Positions 9,919-20,128 of a stretch of DNA of 64,000 nucleotides are shown in pieces; the first letter of the stretch is position 1; each line of letters begins with the position of its first letter. The notes under the pieces are model-generated. The model made no database searches and was not told the DNA's origin. It worked only from the letters and a program-made list of their open reading frames with translations. Location: contig NZ_JASZYE010000002.1 in NCBI RefSeq assembly GCF_030317145.1, forward strand, positions 620,001-684,000. Direction: 5' to 3'. This DNA comes from Variovorax flavidus. GTDB lineage: Bacteria > Pseudomonadota > Gammaproteobacteria > Burkholderiales > Burkholderiaceae_C. The position numbers were made by a program, and so were the translations under genes.

Positions 9919-10081
9919 CGCGGCTTCGGAGTACCACAAGGGTTTTGCCGAGACCGTGAAAGGAATATCGCGCAAGCGATGGCGCAGGGCGTTCAGCGGG
10001 GGACTGAAGGCGGAGACGGACGGGTCCTACGGGCGGGGCGATTGCGGCGCGTTTCGATTGCTGGAGACGACCCGGCGTCCA

Positions 10082-11779
<1,698 letters not shown>

Positions 11780-11803
11780 GGCGCTGGAGCGAGGCCCGGA
11801 GGC

Positions 11804-12157
11804 TCACGGAATCGGTATCGACGCGGTGATCACCACGAGCAGGTTGATCACCACCGCGAAGGCCGCGAAGTCCATCATGGACGCCCGGTCCGGCATGCCC
11901 AGCGAGTGCCACGGAAACACCGCGTCACGCACGCTCGAGCCCTTCGTGTTGTCCTTGGTGGCCGCATAGAACGCCGGCAGCTTGTGCGAGCAGCATTTGC
12001 AGTAGCGGGCCGACCCGATGTTGATGGTGTTGCATGCGTCGCAGATCTCGGCGGACGGCGTGCCCACTTGCAGCCTCGCGAGATCGACAAGACTTCCGAA
12101 TGCGACGGCTCGCGGCGTGCCCGCAGGCTCGCCAAGGGGGAGGGCGGCGGCGTTCAT
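11804..12157 (-). CDS. Small zinc-ribbon, C-terminal TM protein
   Basis: 117 aa, family unknown. A zinc ribbon has Cys39, Cys42, Cys53 and Cys56, and the last 24 residues form one hydrophobic segment, so the protein looks tail-anchored with the ribbon in the cytoplasm. The start at 12157 overlaps the stop of the upstream 124-aa gene (ATGA), and the next zinc-ribbon gene begins 24 bases after its stop, which makes a tight operon. The ribbon spacing closely resembles that of the downstream protein, suggesting the two arose from or work with one another. Confidence 0.75.
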   Translation of the reverse strand: MNAAALPLGEPAGTPRAVAFGSLVDLARLQVGTPSAEICDACNTINIGSARYCKCCSHKLPAFYAATKDNTKGSSVRDAVFPWHSLGMPDRASMMDFAAFAVVINLLVVITASIPIP

Positions 12158-12528
12158 GCGCGCTCTCCCCGATCCGGGGGGGCTGCGCCATTCGACGGGG
12201 CCGGAGCGCCGACGCAAGGCCACAGCACCTTGGCACGGCCAACGCCACGCTTCAATCGCCGCTCGGCGACGGCGAGTTTTGCAAACAGCAGCAGGTCGAG
12301 TTCCGTCGGCCCGGGTCCGACGCCCGTGATGCCGCGCCCGAACGCGCCGACGATGCGCGACTGCATCGCCTCCCTCGCGCGCATTGCGGCAACCCATGCC
12401 TTGCGTGCGCTCATGGCGTGAGGAGGCAGCGACATGCGCTGCGCCGCGCATCTCTGTCGAAAGTCGAGGACCGCGGCCCTCCCTCTGCGACTCGCCGTTT
12501 CCTCAGTTCGCTTCGTGGGTCTGGACAT
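12154..12528 (-). CDS. Hypothetical 124-aa basic protein, first gene of zinc-ribbon operon
   Basis: No family recognised. The protein is Arg/Ala-rich and looks largely helical. The start at 12528 (MSRPTKRTEE) is chosen because AAGGGGAG lies 6 bases upstream on the minus strand; a longer in-frame start at 12567 falls inside the palindrome. Its stop overlaps the start of the 117-aa zinc-ribbon gene by ATGA. A 21-bp palindrome sits 22 bases upstream of the start. Confidence 0.65.
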   Translation of the reverse strand: MSRPTKRTEETASRRGRAAVLDFRQRCAAQRMSLPPHAMSARKAWVAAMRAREAMQSRIVGAFGRGITGVGPGPTELDLLLFAKLAVAERRLKRGVGRAKVLWPCVGAPAPSNGAAPPDRGERA

Positions 12529-12550
12529 CGCACTCCCCTTGGGAAAAAGG

Positions 12551-12571
12551 AGATGTGAAACTTTCACATCT
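12551..12571. promoter_or_regulatory. Perfect 21-bp palindrome in divergent promoter region
   Basis: A 10-base arm AGATGTGAAA is followed by one central C and the exact reverse complement of the arm. It lies between the leftward zinc-ribbon operon (start 12528) and the rightward DUF6502 operon (start 12647), where a dimeric repressor or activator could control both. TTGTCTTATAGTCAAC lies 14 bases to the right and may contribute promoter hexamers, but I cannot assign them with confidence. Confidence 0.7.
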
Positions 12572-12646
12572 GTAGTGCTGTTGTCTTATAGTCAACGCGA
12601 AGAGCATGTAAGACAGAGGCTGATGTCGCTGTCCCCTTGGTAACCG

Positions 12647-13594
12647 ATGGTTAATGCTGCCGTCTTCCACAAGGCCATGGCCTCGAAACACACTGGATCC
12701 AAAAACGTCAAGCACGATCGGGGCCGGCGGATGCTTCGGCAGAGCATGGCGCAAGGCCGGGAAGGCCAGTTGGCGTGGGTCATCGGCGCTTGCGCCCGCG
12801 TGCTGCGTCCGCTGGTGCGGCTCGCGCTCTCCTACGGCGTCAAGCACGCGCACCTGGAGGAACTGCTCCGTGACATCCTGGTCGACGAAGCACGGCGCGC
12901 GTGGATCGAGCAAGGCACCGAACCCAACATCAGCCAGTTGTCGGTGACCACCGGACTGAACCGCAAGGTCGTGACCACGAGGGTGCGCGAAGAGGCCGCC
13001 GCATTGCCCCGGACGGAAATGTCGGCGGAAGCCAAGACCCTGACGTTGTGGCTTCAGATGTACGCAGACAACCCGGCCCACCGCTCGCTGCCCATCGTGT
13101 CCGAAGATGAATCGGCGCCTTCCTTCGAGGCCGTCGCGCGACGCGCCAGCCGGGGCAACGTGCACCACCGCGTCATCCTCGACGAACTGGTGCGTCTCCA
13201 CATGGCGACCGAAGGCAATGGCACGACCGAACTGGCCGTGGGCGGTTTCGTGCCGGCGAGCGACTTGAAGGGCATGCTCTCGTTCCTGGGCGACAACTCC
13301 CGCGATCACCTGCTGGCGGGCGTGTCCAATACCCTCGGCGCACGGCCTCCGATGCTCGAGCGATCGGTGTTTGCGGCGGGCATATCGCTCGAGGAGTGCG
13401 AGCGCATCCACCAGTTGGCGCGCGAACGCTGGGGCGGCCTTCATCACGAGCTCACGCGCGAGATGCGACGCGCCTACGAGGCAGCGGACAAGAAGGCTTC
13501 GGGCCGCATCCGGGTCGGCATCTATACCTACTACGAAGACGCAGCGGACGACAGCGCTGTCGCGCCTTCGAAGTCATCAGGGAGAAAAGCATGA
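12647..13594 (+). CDS. DUF6502-family protein
   Basis: 315 aa. The segment LRPLVRLALSYGVKHAHLEELLRD followed by a helix-turn-helix-like ISQLSVTTGLNRKVVTTRV (about residues 85-105) matches my memory of DUF6502, a family of unknown role common in Betaproteobacteria. The HTH-like part suggests DNA binding, which is inference. The start at 12647 is the first in-frame ATG; 12677 (MASKH) is an alternative. The stop overlaps the next start by ATGA, so it is coupled to the DUF5666 lipoprotein gene. It may be the factor that reads the upstream palindrome. Confidence 0.75.
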   Translation: MVNAAVFHKAMASKHTGSKNVKHDRGRRMLRQSMAQGREGQLAWVIGACARVLRPLVRLALSYGVKHAHLEELLRDILVDEARRAWIEQGTEPNISQLSVTTGLNRKVVTTRVREEAAALPRTEMSAEAKTLTLWLQMYADNPAHRSLPIVSEDESAPSFEAVARRASRGNVHHRVILDELVRLHMATEGNGTTELAVGGFVPASDLKGMLSFLGDNSRDHLLAGVSNTLGARPPMLERSVFAAGISLEECERIHQLARERWGGLHHELTREMRRAYEAADKKASGRIRVGIYTYYEDAADDSAVAPSKSSGRKA

Positions 13595-14937
13595 CGAGAA
13601 ACCTGCTACGCAATGTGCTGCTGTCGCTGTCGGCCGCCTTGCTCCTGTCCTGCGGGGGCGGCGGTGGGGGAGGCGGCGCCTTCGCACCGGTCGGTGGCTC
13701 GGCATTCGGGAGTTCGGGTGCCGCCGGCCCGGTCGGCGATACGAGCGCGAGCGGTGCGAGCGACGGGAGCAGCGGTAGCGGGGGCATCGGCGGCATCGCG
13801 GCCGACGACGGAAGCTCGACGACGGCCGCGAGCGGCGATGACGGGTCGGGCGTGGGCTCCGGCGGCACCGGCGTGAGCACCGCGGATGCGACCGGCGTCG
13901 GCGCTGTCGATGGCGCGGGAAGCATCATCGTCAACGGTCTGCGCTACGACACGGCAACCGCTGTCGGCAACGTCCAGGATGCGCCCACGGGGCTGCAACT
14001 GGGCATGAGCGTGAAAGTCACCGGGCCCGTGAATGCCGACTTCACGAGCGGCATCGCCCGCCGGGTCGATTCCGCCGCCGACCTTCGCGGCCCGGTGGGA
14101 TCGATCGACCTGTCGCAAGGCAGCTTCGTCATCCTCGGCACGACCGTGACGACAGACGAAGCCACTGTCTGGGCCGATGCACCGGGCCTCGCCGCGATTC
14201 AACCCGGACGCACCTTGCAGGTCTGGGGATTGCCGGCCGCGCCCGGGGTGCTGCGCGCGACGCGTGTGGAGCAGCGCGACGTGTCCACGCCGATCCTCAC
14301 GGGCACGGTGCAGAACCTCGATGTCGTGGCGCACACCTTCACGCTCGGCGGCCTGGTGGTCGACTACAGCGCCGCGGTCCTGAGCGGAAGCCTGGACGGC
14401 CGGCCTCTCGCCAACGGCACCATCGTGCGGGTGCGCGCAAACGCCGTCTCGCCGGGCCGGCTCGTGGCCGTGCTGGTGGAGTGGTGGTATCCGCTCCCGA
14501 CGGCCAACGGCACGACGGCGCAGTTTGCAGGCATCGTCACCGACTTCGCGGGGCTGGGCTCGCTGCGGGTGCTCGGGTTCGCGGTCGACGCGAGCGCCGC
14601 GCAGATCACCGGCGGGCCTTCGCGCTCAGTGGGCAATGGCGTGAAGGTGGAAGTCGGCGGCACCGTGTCCGGCGGCGTGCTCAAGGCGACGAAGCTCAAG
14701 ATCCGGCACGTGCCGGGCACCGGCGGTCCGGCGTCGTTCGATCTGATCGGCACCGTGGGCGCCTTCAGGTCGGCGTCCGACTTCCGCGTGAAGGGGCAGC
14801 CCATCTATGCCGGCGGCCCCGGCGTCGTGTTCACCAACGGCACCGCGGCGAGGCTCGGCAACGGCGTGAGGGTGCACATTCACGGTACGCAGGTCATCAA
14901 CGGCGTGCTGACGGCACAGACCGTCACCTTCGAATGA
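13591..14937 (+). CDS. DUF5666-domain lipoprotein
   Basis: 448 aa. A lipoprotein signal ends LLLSC (Cys21), followed by eight glycines and a Ser/Gly-rich linker to about residue 105. The rest is a series of short beta-rich modules (each about 60-70 residues, with phrases such as GLQLGMSVKVTGPV and LQVWGLPAAPGVLRATRVEQR) that fit DUF5666 repeats, an OB-like domain of unknown role. It is coupled by ATGA to the DUF6502 gene. Predicted to be anchored to a membrane and facing the periplasm. Confidence 0.8.
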   Translation: MTRNLLRNVLLSLSAALLLSCGGGGGGGGAFAPVGGSAFGSSGAAGPVGDTSASGASDGSSGSGGIGGIAADDGSSTTAASGDDGSGVGSGGTGVSTADATGVGAVDGAGSIIVNGLRYDTATAVGNVQDAPTGLQLGMSVKVTGPVNADFTSGIARRVDSAADLRGPVGSIDLSQGSFVILGTTVTTDEATVWADAPGLAAIQPGRTLQVWGLPAAPGVLRATRVEQRDVSTPILTGTVQNLDVVAHTFTLGGLVVDYSAAVLSGSLDGRPLANGTIVRVRANAVSPGRLVAVLVEWWYPLPTANGTTAQFAGIVTDFAGLGSLRVLGFAVDASAAQITGGPSRSVGNGVKVEVGGTVSGGVLKATKLKIRHVPGTGGPASFDLIGTVGAFRSASDFRVKGQPIYAGGPGVVFTNGTAARLGNGVRVHIHGTQVINGVLTAQTVTFE

Positions 14938-14941
14938 CCGG

Positions 14942-15226
14942 ATGATGGAAAAACCAAGACGCAAGCTCCTCGGGCCGCTGTCGCCGGACTCGGAGTTCGA
15001 GTACCGGGGATGGCTGGTGCGCGTCGAGACCACCCTCACGGACGAGGTCTATGCGGGACATGCGGATCTGCTCTGCGAAGGCGTGCACAAATGCAGGGTC
15101 GTGCTGGCGACTTCCCGCCTGGACCTTCCGAGCGCCCAACTCGCGCTGTGCTCGAAGGCCCGGGATTTCATCGACGACTGGTGCCAGCGCGATCACTCGG
15201 GCACCACGTCCTTCCAGCAGCTTTGA
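14942..15226 (+). CDS. Hypothetical 94-aa protein
   Basis: Starts 4 bases after the DUF5666 stop and so probably belongs to the same operon; ATG codons at 14942 and 14945 are both possible and neither has a strong Shine-Dalgarno. The protein contains FEYRGWLVRVET and ends in a helical CSKARDFIDDWCQRD segment. It has no signal peptide and no TM. I do not recognise a family. Confidence 0.6.
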   Translation: MMEKPRRKLLGPLSPDSEFEYRGWLVRVETTLTDEVYAGHADLLCEGVHKCRVVLATSRLDLPSAQLALCSKARDFIDDWCQRDHSGTTSFQQL

Positions 15227-15289
15227 TGCGCTACTGCTGAGGCGACCGGCGCCGTCCGGGTGCTTCCGTCTTCCCCTATCCTGACGGCC

Positions 15290-16264
15290 ATGCAAAGTAC
15301 GCAGGCGCCCATCGTCCCGTCCGCCGCCAACCCGTGGCGGCATTCCCACGTCTTCGAGGAGGGGAACCCCCTCGCTGAACGCAACACCCGATGGGCGGTC
15401 GCGTTGACGGCGGCGATGATGGTCGTCGAGATCGTCGGCGGCTGGATGCTCAACTCCATGGCGCTTCTCGCCGACGGATGGCACATGAGCTCGCACGCCC
15501 TGGCGCTCGGGTTGTCGGTCATGGCCTATGTCGCGGCCCGGCGCTTCGCCCATGACGCCCGCTTTGCATTCGGAACCTGGAAGATCGAGGTGCTGGGCGG
15601 ATACACCAGCGCCGTGCTGCTGATGTTCGTGGCTGGCGTGATGGTCTTTCAATCGGTCGAGCGCCTGATCTCGCCCGCCGCCATCCGGTATGACGAAGCG
15701 ATGGCCATCGGCGCGCTGGGGCTGCTGGTGAACATCGCTTGCGCCTGGCTGCTGCGGGGTGGCCACCAGCACGGCCATGGACACGGCGGCCACGATCACG
15801 ACCACGGTCACGGTCATGGCGGGCATGCCCACCACGGCGACCTGAACCTTCGTGCCGCATACATGCACGTGGTCGCCGATGCCGCGACCTCGGTTCTGGC
15901 GCTTGCCGCGCTCGCGTGCGGCAAGCTGTGGGGCGCCGGATGGCTAGACCCCGCGGTCGGCATCGTCGGCGCCGGGCTCGTGGCCTGGTGGGCCATCGGT
16001 CTCCTGCGGGATTCCGGGCGCGTGCTGCTCGATGCCGAGATGGATGCGCCTGTCGTGGCCGAGATCAGGGAGGCCATCGACGCCAGCCCGGTCAAGGCGA
16101 CCATCTGCGACCTGCACGTCTGGCGCGTCGGCAAGGGCAAGTACGCCTGCATCGTCTCGCTGGCCACGCGAACGGACGTGGGCCCCGACTACTTCAAGCA
16201 GCAGCTAGGCATTCACGAGGAACTCGTCCACATCTCCGTCGAGGTGAACCGCCTCGACGCGTAG
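15290..16264 (+). CDS. dmeF: Cation diffusion facilitator, DmeF-like Co/Ni efflux
   Basis: 324 aa with six predicted TM segments. It should export divalent metal ions from the cytoplasm in exchange for protons. The metal-site residues typical of CDFs are present: LADGWHMSSH in TM2 and HVVADAATS in TM5. Between TM4 and TM5 lies a loop of about 27 residues with 13 histidines. The N-terminal WRHSHVF and the His loop resemble DmeF rather than CzcD. A DmeR-type regulator gene is not adjacent. No clear Shine-Dalgarno precedes 15290. Confidence 0.85.
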   Translation: MQSTQAPIVPSAANPWRHSHVFEEGNPLAERNTRWAVALTAAMMVVEIVGGWMLNSMALLADGWHMSSHALALGLSVMAYVAARRFAHDARFAFGTWKIEVLGGYTSAVLLMFVAGVMVFQSVERLISPAAIRYDEAMAIGALGLLVNIACAWLLRGGHQHGHGHGGHDHDHGHGHGGHAHHGDLNLRAAYMHVVADAATSVLALAALACGKLWGAGWLDPAVGIVGAGLVAWWAIGLLRDSGRVLLDAEMDAPVVAEIREAIDASPVKATICDLHVWRVGKGKYACIVSLATRTDVGPDYFKQQLGIHEELVHISVEVNRLDA

Positions 16265-16293
16265 CGGCCGATCGCGGCCCGAAGGCCGGTGCA

Positions 16294-16740
16294 TCAGACC
16301 GGCATGTCCGGCTCGACCAGCTGGGCCAGCCCGACAAGCGACTCCTGCCAGCCGAGATAGCACATCTCCACAGGAATCTGCTCGGGGATGCCTTCCTGCA
16401 CGACGGAGATGTCGGTGCCACAGGACACGGCGGTCAGCGTCACGGTGGTCTTCATGGTGCCCGGCAGGTTGGGGTCGTCGAAGGTCGCGTCGTAGGCAAT
16501 GCGCTGGCCGGGGACCAGCTCCAGGTACTTCCCGCCGAACGAGTGGCTGTGGCCTGTGCCGAAGTTGGTGAAGGACATGCGCCAGACGCCCCCGACCACG
16601 GGCTCCATGCTGTGGACCTTGCCGATGAAGCCGAAGGGCGGAAGCCAGCGCTCGAACGCGCCGGGTTCGACGAAGGCGCGGTAGAGGCGATCGGGCGGGG
16701 TGCGCAGCACGCGGTGCAGGCGGACGGTGTTGGTAGCCAT
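16294..16740 (-). CDS. SRPBCC/AHSA1-type domain protein
   Basis: 148 aa. Phrases such as RVLRTPPDRLYRAFVEPGAFERWLPP and YLGWQESLVGLAQLVEP are typical of the START-like AHSA1 family. The start at 16740 is chosen because AGGAG lies 8 bases upstream; an in-frame ATG at 16785 has none. Members bind hydrophobic ligands or act as co-chaperones; the ligand here cannot be told. It stands alone, convergent with the CDF gene. Confidence 0.85.
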   Translation of the reverse strand: MATNTVRLHRVLRTPPDRLYRAFVEPGAFERWLPPFGFIGKVHSMEPVVGGVWRMSFTNFGTGHSHSFGGKYLELVPGQRIAYDATFDDPNLPGTMKTTVTLTAVSCGTDISVVQEGIPEQIPVEMCYLGWQESLVGLAQLVEPDMPV

Positions 16741-16863
16741 GGCGGTGTTCTCCTGAAGTGCAGAGGGCGATCCCTCCACTGACACGTCGAAGGAGCCTGC
16801 GGAAAATCGACATGCCGCAGATGAGGGGAAACCCGGGCCGCAGGATTGCAGTCGACGGACGGC

Positions 16864-17220
16864 TCAGACGCGCGTCCCGAGGTCGAATCGCCGGCGGTTC
16901 GTCCAGAGATTGACCAGCGCGTCGAGTTCCGTCGCATAGATCTCCGCATGCGGAGGACCGAAGCTGCCGTCGCTTCGGACGCTGGTCCGCATGGTCGCGT
17001 GCCACAAGCCATCCGAAAGCTGCCTGTACTGGGCCAGGAATTCGCAGCCCAGCGGCGCGGCAAGCGAAAAGGCGCAGCGGCGGATCAGCATGCCGTCACT
17101 CTTCGATCCCTCCACGCCTCTCGTCGACACGAGCATGTGCACCCCGTCGTCCTGGAGGACGCTTTCCTTCGGGATCTGCGTGAGCAGCCCCGGCGACCGG
17201 TTTGAATGTGGCTTGTCCAT
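16864..17220 (-). CDS. Hypothetical 118-aa protein
   Basis: Not a recognised family. No signal peptide or TM. It contains ESVLQDDGVHMLVSTRGVEGSKSDGM in the first half and a DGLWHATMRTSVRSDG segment later, suggesting a compact alpha/beta protein. It is monocistronic and reads away from the GlxA-type gene's 3' end. A 7-bp inverted repeat sits 28 bases upstream of the start and could be its operator. Confidence 0.6.
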   Translation of the reverse strand: MDKPHSNRSPGLLTQIPKESVLQDDGVHMLVSTRGVEGSKSDGMLIRRCAFSLAAPLGCEFLAQYRQLSDGLWHATMRTSVRSDGSFGPPHAEIYATELDALVNLWTNRRRFDLGTRV

Positions 17221-17248
17221 AAGTACTCATTTATCGGCAGCCACAAGG

Positions 17249-17266
17249 CAAGTTGTAGGCAACTTG
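17249..17266. promoter_or_regulatory. Inverted repeat CAAGTTG-N4-CAACTTG
   Basis: Perfect 7-base arms around TAGG lie in the 68-base gap between the 3' end of the GlxA-type gene and the start of the 118-aa gene. It is suitably placed as an operator for the latter. No T-run follows on either strand, so a terminator is less likely. Confidence 0.45.
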
Positions 17267-17288
17267 TCATGAAAAATGTGCAGCGTCG

Positions 17289-18044
17289 TTAATTTGCGAA
17301 GCGCCTTCGGTAGTCGACGAGGCTCACACCCAGCCGCCGGGCGAACGCCCGCCGGAAGCCGTCGACGTTCGCGTAGCCCACGGCATCGGCCAGACGCTTG
17401 GCGGGCAGGTCCGACTCCTCGGCCAGGCGGCGAGCGGCGTCGATCCGGGCGTTCTCGACGAACTCGGCGGGCGTTGTCCCGGTCTCGCTGCGGAAGATCC
17501 GCGCGAAGCTCCGCTCGCTCATGCCGGCACGCGAGGCGAGGGCGGGCACGGACAGGTCGTCCTTCAGGTTCGCGAGCACATGGTCCTGCACCTCGCGCAC
17601 GCTGGAACGCTCGGCCGTCTGCGCCGCCAGGTGGGCGCTGAACTGGCTCTGCCCGCCTGGGCGCTTGAGGAACATCACCAGCTCGCGCGCCACGCGCAGC
17701 GCCAGCTCGCGGCCGTGGTCTTCTTCCACCATCGCGAGGGCGAGGTCCATGCCGGCCGTCACGCCGGCGGAGGTGAAGAGCTTGCCGTCCTTCACATAGA
17801 TGGCGTCCGCTTCGACGCACGTCCGGGGGTAGGCCGCCGCGAGACGGGCCGCGGAATTCCAATGGGTCGCGACGCGCTTGCCGTCGAGCAGCCCGGCCGC
17901 TGCCAGCACGAAGGCGCCGCTGCAGACCGAGCCGAAGCGCCGCACCGCGCGGGATTGGCGCCGCAGCCAGTCCTGCAACTGCGGATCGCTCGCCATGTCC
18001 TCGAGGATGGGGCTGCCGGCGACGAGCAAGGTGTCGATCGGCCC
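17289..18044 (-). pseudogene. GlxA-type AraC-family regulator, 5'-truncated
   Basis: About 250 residues match GlxA-type regulators. The second half of a DJ-1/PfpI-like domain (DTLLVAG, then SVCSGAFVLAAAGLLDG) is followed by two AraC helix-turn-helix motifs ending VGYANVDGFRRAFARRLGVS. The first 60 or so residues of the DJ-1 domain are missing: homology stops at GPIDTLLVAG near 18,044, where sequence of an opposite-strand transporter begins. The open frame continues by chance to an ATG at 18215 (308 aa), but those extra residues are antisense transporter sequence. Probably inactive, or at best a chimera. Confidence 0.8.
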
Positions 18045-18050
18045 GCGACG
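18045..18050. other. Deletion or rearrangement junction between two divergent genes
   Basis: To the left, minus-strand sequence is mid-domain GlxA-type regulator. To the right, plus-strand sequence is already inside the first TM helix of a SLAC1/TDT transporter (GLALAWRLAH). Both 5' ends and any shared promoter are absent, with no foreign sequence in between. Either a genomic deletion or an assembly misjoin would give this. Confidence 0.75.
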
Positions 18051-18938
18051 GGCCTGGCGCTGGCGTGGCGGCTGGCGCACGGCAGCCTGGGTGCGCCGGC
18101 CTTCGTGGGCGAGGCCATCGGGGCCTTCGCCTTCGGTGTCTTCTTGCTCATCGCAGGGGGCTACCTGGCGAAACTCGCGAAGCATCCGGAGGCCGTGCAT
18201 GCCGAGTTCCATCACCCGGTCGCCGGCAACTTCTTCGGCACCATCGTGATCTCGCTTCTACTGCTGTCTGCCGTTGCGGAGCCATACAGCGCAGCCGCTG
18301 CGCGTGCGATCTGGATGGTGGGCGTGCTGGCGACCTTTGCGCTCAGCTTCGTCGTCGTCTCCCGCCTCCTCAAAGGCCAGGTGGACTCCTCGCATGCCGT
18401 GCCCGCGTGGCTGATTCCGGGTGTCGCCACCCTCGACATCGCCGTGACCGGCGGACACATGCCCATGGCCTGGGCGACGGAAATCAACCTGTTCGCCGGC
18501 GCGGTCGGCGCGATGATGGCGCTGGTGCTTTTCGCGATGATCGTCAGCCGGCTCGTGCATCGGGACCCACTCGCATCCGCCATGACGCCGTCGCTGATGA
18601 TCCTGGTGGCGCCCTTCGCCGTGGGCTTCCTCGCGTACACCAACATCGTCGGCGGCATCGACCGCTTCGCCGCGCTGCTCTTCTACTTTGCGCTCTTCAT
18701 GTTCGCGGTGGTCGCGCCGAAGGTGTTCCGACCCAGCATCAGCTTTTCTGCGGCCTGGTGGACCATCGGCTTCCCGATGGCTGCACTGGTCAACGCGGCG
18801 CTGAAGTACGCGGAGTTCCGAGCGAGCGGGCCGCTGTGGTTGCTGGCCGCGGTGCTCCTCGGTGCGCTGAGTCTGGCCCTGGCCGTTCTCACGGTGCGCA
18901 CCGTGCGGATCGCGCTCAACGGGAAGCTGTTCTCATGA
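18051..18938 (+). pseudogene. SLAC1/TDT-family transporter, 5'-truncated
   Basis: About 295 residues with nine or more hydrophobic segments. LAYLAK-like YLAKLAKHPEAVHAEFHHPV and NFFGTIVISLLLL are the hallmark of the tellurite-resistance/dicarboxylate (TDT, SLAC1) channel family. The extreme N-terminus, roughly 15-25 residues including the start codon, is gone at the 18,045 junction, and no plausible in-frame start with a ribosome site lies nearby. The frame is otherwise intact to its stop, which overlaps the SugE-type start by ATGA. Confidence 0.8.
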
Positions 18939-19261
18939 GCCGGGGACTCGCCTGGGTGCTGGTGATTGCGGCGGGATTGCTCGAGATCCTCTTTGCCGTC
19001 GGGCTCAAGCAATCGAACGGCCTCGAGCGGCCGTGGATCGCACTGGGAACCGGCGCCGCCCTGATCGGCAGCCTCGCCTTGCTGTCGATGGGGCTGCGTC
19101 AACTGCCGGTAGGGACTGCCTACGCCGTGTGGACCGGCATCGGGGCCTCGGGCACCGCACTCATCGGCATTGCGTTGCTGGGCGATCCGGTTTCGGCGGC
19201 GAGGCTGGCGTCCATTGCGGCGATCGTTGGGGGCGTTGTCGGTCTGCGGCTGGCGCAGTGA
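18935..19261 (+). CDS. SugE/Gdx-type small multidrug resistance exporter
   Basis: 108 aa with four TM helices, the SMR fold. The early Glu in LLEILFAVGLKQSNG and the phrase GTAYAVWTGIGASGTALIG are typical of the SugE/Gdx branch, which exports guanidinium or quaternary ammonium in exchange for protons as an antiparallel dimer. It overlaps the truncated transporter's stop by ATGA, so its promoter was probably lost with the deletion upstream. I see no guanidine riboswitch. Confidence 0.85.
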   Translation: MSRGLAWVLVIAAGLLEILFAVGLKQSNGLERPWIALGTGAALIGSLALLSMGLRQLPVGTAYAVWTGIGASGTALIGIALLGDPVSAARLASIAAIVGGVVGLRLAQ

Positions 19262-19411
19262 TGTCCGGCGAATCAGTCTGAATCCCGGCACGGGTGCCGC
19301 CCCGCAGACCTGCCCGGCGGGGTCCGCCAAGCAAATCAGCGGCGTCCGACACCTGGCGTGCGCACCGAAGGAGAAGCTGGCTTCATTCATCCTTCGCAAG
19401 GGGAAGCCACC

Positions 19412-19564
19412 ATGATCCGAAAGCTGGCATCCGGGCAATACCGCCTCTACTCGCGCAAGGTCGACCCCAAGACCGGCCGACGGCGCAACCTGGGCACCTT
19501 CGACACGCGCGGGCAGGCCGAGCAGCACGAGCGCGAGGTGCAGTACTTCAAGCGGCACGGCTGA
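19412..19564 (+). CDS. Conserved 50-aa protein
   Basis: Starts MIRKLASGQYRLYSRK and ends EREVQYFKRHG; very basic and short. I recall near-identical small proteins in many Burkholderiales and Pseudomonas genomes, without known function. The start at 19412 has AAGGGGAAG just upstream; a longer frame from 19358 lacks this. It lies 20 bases before the RlpA gene. Confidence 0.7.
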   Translation: MIRKLASGQYRLYSRKVDPKTGRRRNLGTFDTRGQAEQHEREVQYFKRHG

Positions 19565-19584
19565 TCGCGACGAGGTCGATTGCC

Positions 19585-20103
19585 ATGTCCACGCTCTCAT
19601 TCTTCCGACGACTCGCGGCGCTGACGTTCGCCGCATGCCTTGTCTCCGGCTGCGCATTTGCTCCCTCGCAGCGTGACCAGGTTGCGCCAGCCCCTGATGC
19701 GGCTTCGACGGTGCCGCCGAGTTCGCCGCAATCGACCGCCACACCGGCCCCCAAACCGTCCGCCGCAACGAAGCCCGGACTCGACCGCAGCGGCAAGAAG
19801 CAGGTTGGCAAGGCGTCCTTCTACGCTGACAAGTTCACCGGCCGGAAGATGGCGGACGGCAACCGCATGGACCCGCACGACGACAACGCCGCCAGCAAGA
19901 CGCTGCCTCTCGGGACCACCGCCCGCGTGACCAACGTCGAGACGGGACGCAGTGCGGTGGTGACCATCCAGGATCGGGGTCCGTATGTGAAGGGCCGCAT
20001 CGTCGACCTGTCGCCTGCCACGGCGCGCGAGATCGGCCTTTCGCGACAGGACGGCCTGGCGCAGGTCGAAGTCACCCCGCTGTCGATCCCTCAGGCGGAT
20101 TGA
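19585..20103 (+). CDS. RlpA-like lipoprotein (septal ring lytic transglycosylase family)
   Basis: 172 aa. The lipobox is LVSGC (Cys23), followed by a Pro/Ser linker to about residue 70 and a double-psi beta-barrel domain. That domain contains GKASFYADKFTGRKMADGNRMDP and VTIQDRGPYVKGRIVDLS, the RlpA signature including the catalytic Asp of DRGP. Family members cleave denuded glycan strands in the cell wall. The C-terminal SPOR domain of full-length RlpA is absent, so septal targeting may differ. Confidence 0.88.
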   Translation: MSTLSFFRRLAALTFAACLVSGCAFAPSQRDQVAPAPDAASTVPPSSPQSTATPAPKPSAATKPGLDRSGKKQVGKASFYADKFTGRKMADGNRMDPHDDNAASKTLPLGTTARVTNVETGRSAVVTIQDRGPYVKGRIVDLSPATAREIGLSRQDGLAQVEVTPLSIPQAD

Positions 20104-20128
20104 ATAGAGGCCTCGCGGGGCAACGAGT

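Noticed and set aside
18045..18215. Extra N-terminal 57 residues of the GlxA-type frame (ATG at 18215)
   Set aside because: This stretch is the exact antisense of the SLAC1-type transporter and does not resemble the DJ-1 N-terminus.
18935..19261. Guanidine riboswitch controlling the SugE-type gene
   Set aside because: The gene overlaps the upstream frame by ATGA, leaving no leader, and no riboswitch-like pairing is seen upstream.
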